Shown here: positions 15,025 through 15,139 of the stretch, in pieces
How the letters are laid out: the number at the start of each line of letters is the position of its first letter
How positions within the stretch are numbered: the first letter of the stretch is position 1
Source of the DNA: VMDJ01 sp965659945
GTDB taxonomy: Bacteria; Pseudomonadota; Gammaproteobacteria; Chromatiales; Chromatiaceae
Direction of reading: 5' to 3'
NCBI GenBank assembly: GCA_965659945.1
Contig: CBFHYJ010000042.1
Span: 1 to 15,139 of the forward strand
Length of the DNA stretch: 15,139 nt
Program-made: the position numbers and the translations under genes
Notes under the pieces: generated by a model
What the model saw: only the letters and a program-made list of their open reading frames with translations
What the model was told of the DNA's origin: nothing
The model's database searches: none

Positions 15025-15053
15025 TTGCATTTTTCAAGGTCTTCGGCTAGATT
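15025..15053 (+). promoter_or_regulatory. Sigma70-type promoter for rpmE
   Basis: TTGCAT (15025-15030) and TAGATT (15048-15053) are separated by exactly 17 bases. The expected start is near 15060, with a G/C-rich discriminator (ACGCGACC), as is common at growth-rate-controlled ribosomal promoters. The stretch before it, from the rof stop at 14925 to 15024, holds no gene or clear signal. Confidence 0.7.
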
Positions 15054-15059
15054 ACGCGA

Positions 15060-15123
15060 CCTTTCGCAGCCAATGCTGCATTAACCAAACAAAGTGATTT
15101 GGCCCAAAAGGCCGGAGACTGAC
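15060..15123 (+). promoter_or_regulatory. Structured 5' leader of rpmE, possible bL31 autoregulatory leader
   Basis: Two hairpins are visible. GCAGC (15066-15070) pairs with GCTGC (15075-15079) around CAAT. GGCC (15101-15104) pairs with GGCC (15110-15113) around CAAAA and can extend through TTT (15098-15100) into GGA (15114-15116) of the Shine-Dalgarno GGAG (15114-15117). A competing pairing, CCAAA (15085-15089) with TTTGG (15098-15102), would free the Shine-Dalgarno. bL31 leaders with autoregulatory roles are known in gammaproteobacteria; whether this belongs to that class needs a covariance-model search. Confidence 0.5.
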
Positions 15124-15139
15124 ATGAAAGCTGATATTC
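15124..15139 (+). CDS. rpmE: Probable ribosomal protein bL31, 3' partial
   Basis: Only five codons are visible, MKADI plus the first base (c) of a sixth. MKADIH is the usual N-terminus of bL31 in many gammaproteobacteria, and the c fits a His codon. GGAG at 15114-15117 is six bases before the ATG, and a strong promoter and structured leader precede it, as expected of a ribosomal protein gene. The call is an inference from a very short match; the rest lies outside the window, so the zinc-binding type of bL31 cannot be judged. Confidence 0.6.

Noticed and set aside
1..15139. Mobile elements, CRISPR arrays, tRNA/rRNA genes or a defence system
   Set aside because: No transposase, integrase, direct-repeat array, structural RNA or toxin/antitoxin-like gene was found; all coding regions fit housekeeping families.

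Overview
The window is an ordinary core-genome stretch of a gammaproteobacterium with roughly balanced base composition by eye. The genus cannot be fixed from sequence alone, but the gene content and protein motifs fit a marine-type, non-enteric gammaproteobacterium. Every gene can be assigned to a known family, and I see no insertion sequence, phage, CRISPR array, tRNA or rRNA.

Positions 1-5334 carry the downstream part of the F1Fo ATP synthase operon in the canonical order: atpF (5' end cut off), atpH, atpA, atpG, atpD, atpC. Two RNA elements lie inside the operon: a terminator-shaped hairpin between atpA and atpG, and a UUCG-capped hairpin just before atpD. The operon closes with a strong intrinsic terminator with a GCAA tetraloop (5359-5391). 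Positions 5419-8617 hold glmU and glmS, which together make glucosamine-6-phosphate and then UDP-GlcNAc for peptidoglycan and LPS. A membrane-anchored DUF748/AsmA-like protein follows (8667-10448).

Positions 10497-13802 encode UvrD helicase and, 3 bases later, the radical-SAM-type heme chaperone HemW. HemW converges on a thiopurine methyltransferase gene (tpm, minus strand), and the two stop codons share one TTAA. Divergent from tpm, across 43 bases, starts a two-gene unit of overlapping small genes: a CPXCG cysteine-rich zinc-ribbon-like protein and a Rof-like Rho-binding antiterminator. The last 200 bases hold a good sigma70 promoter and a structured 5' leader, followed by the first codons (MKADI) of what is most likely rpmE, ribosomal protein bL31, cut by the window end.

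No clear new system is present. The points most worth a second look are the intra-operon terminator in the atp cluster, the rpmE leader with mutually exclusive pairings around its Shine-Dalgarno sequence, the overlapping CPXCG-Rof pair, and two starts (uvrD and the CPXCG gene) where a -10-like hexamer ends six bases before the ATG, as in leaderless mRNAs.
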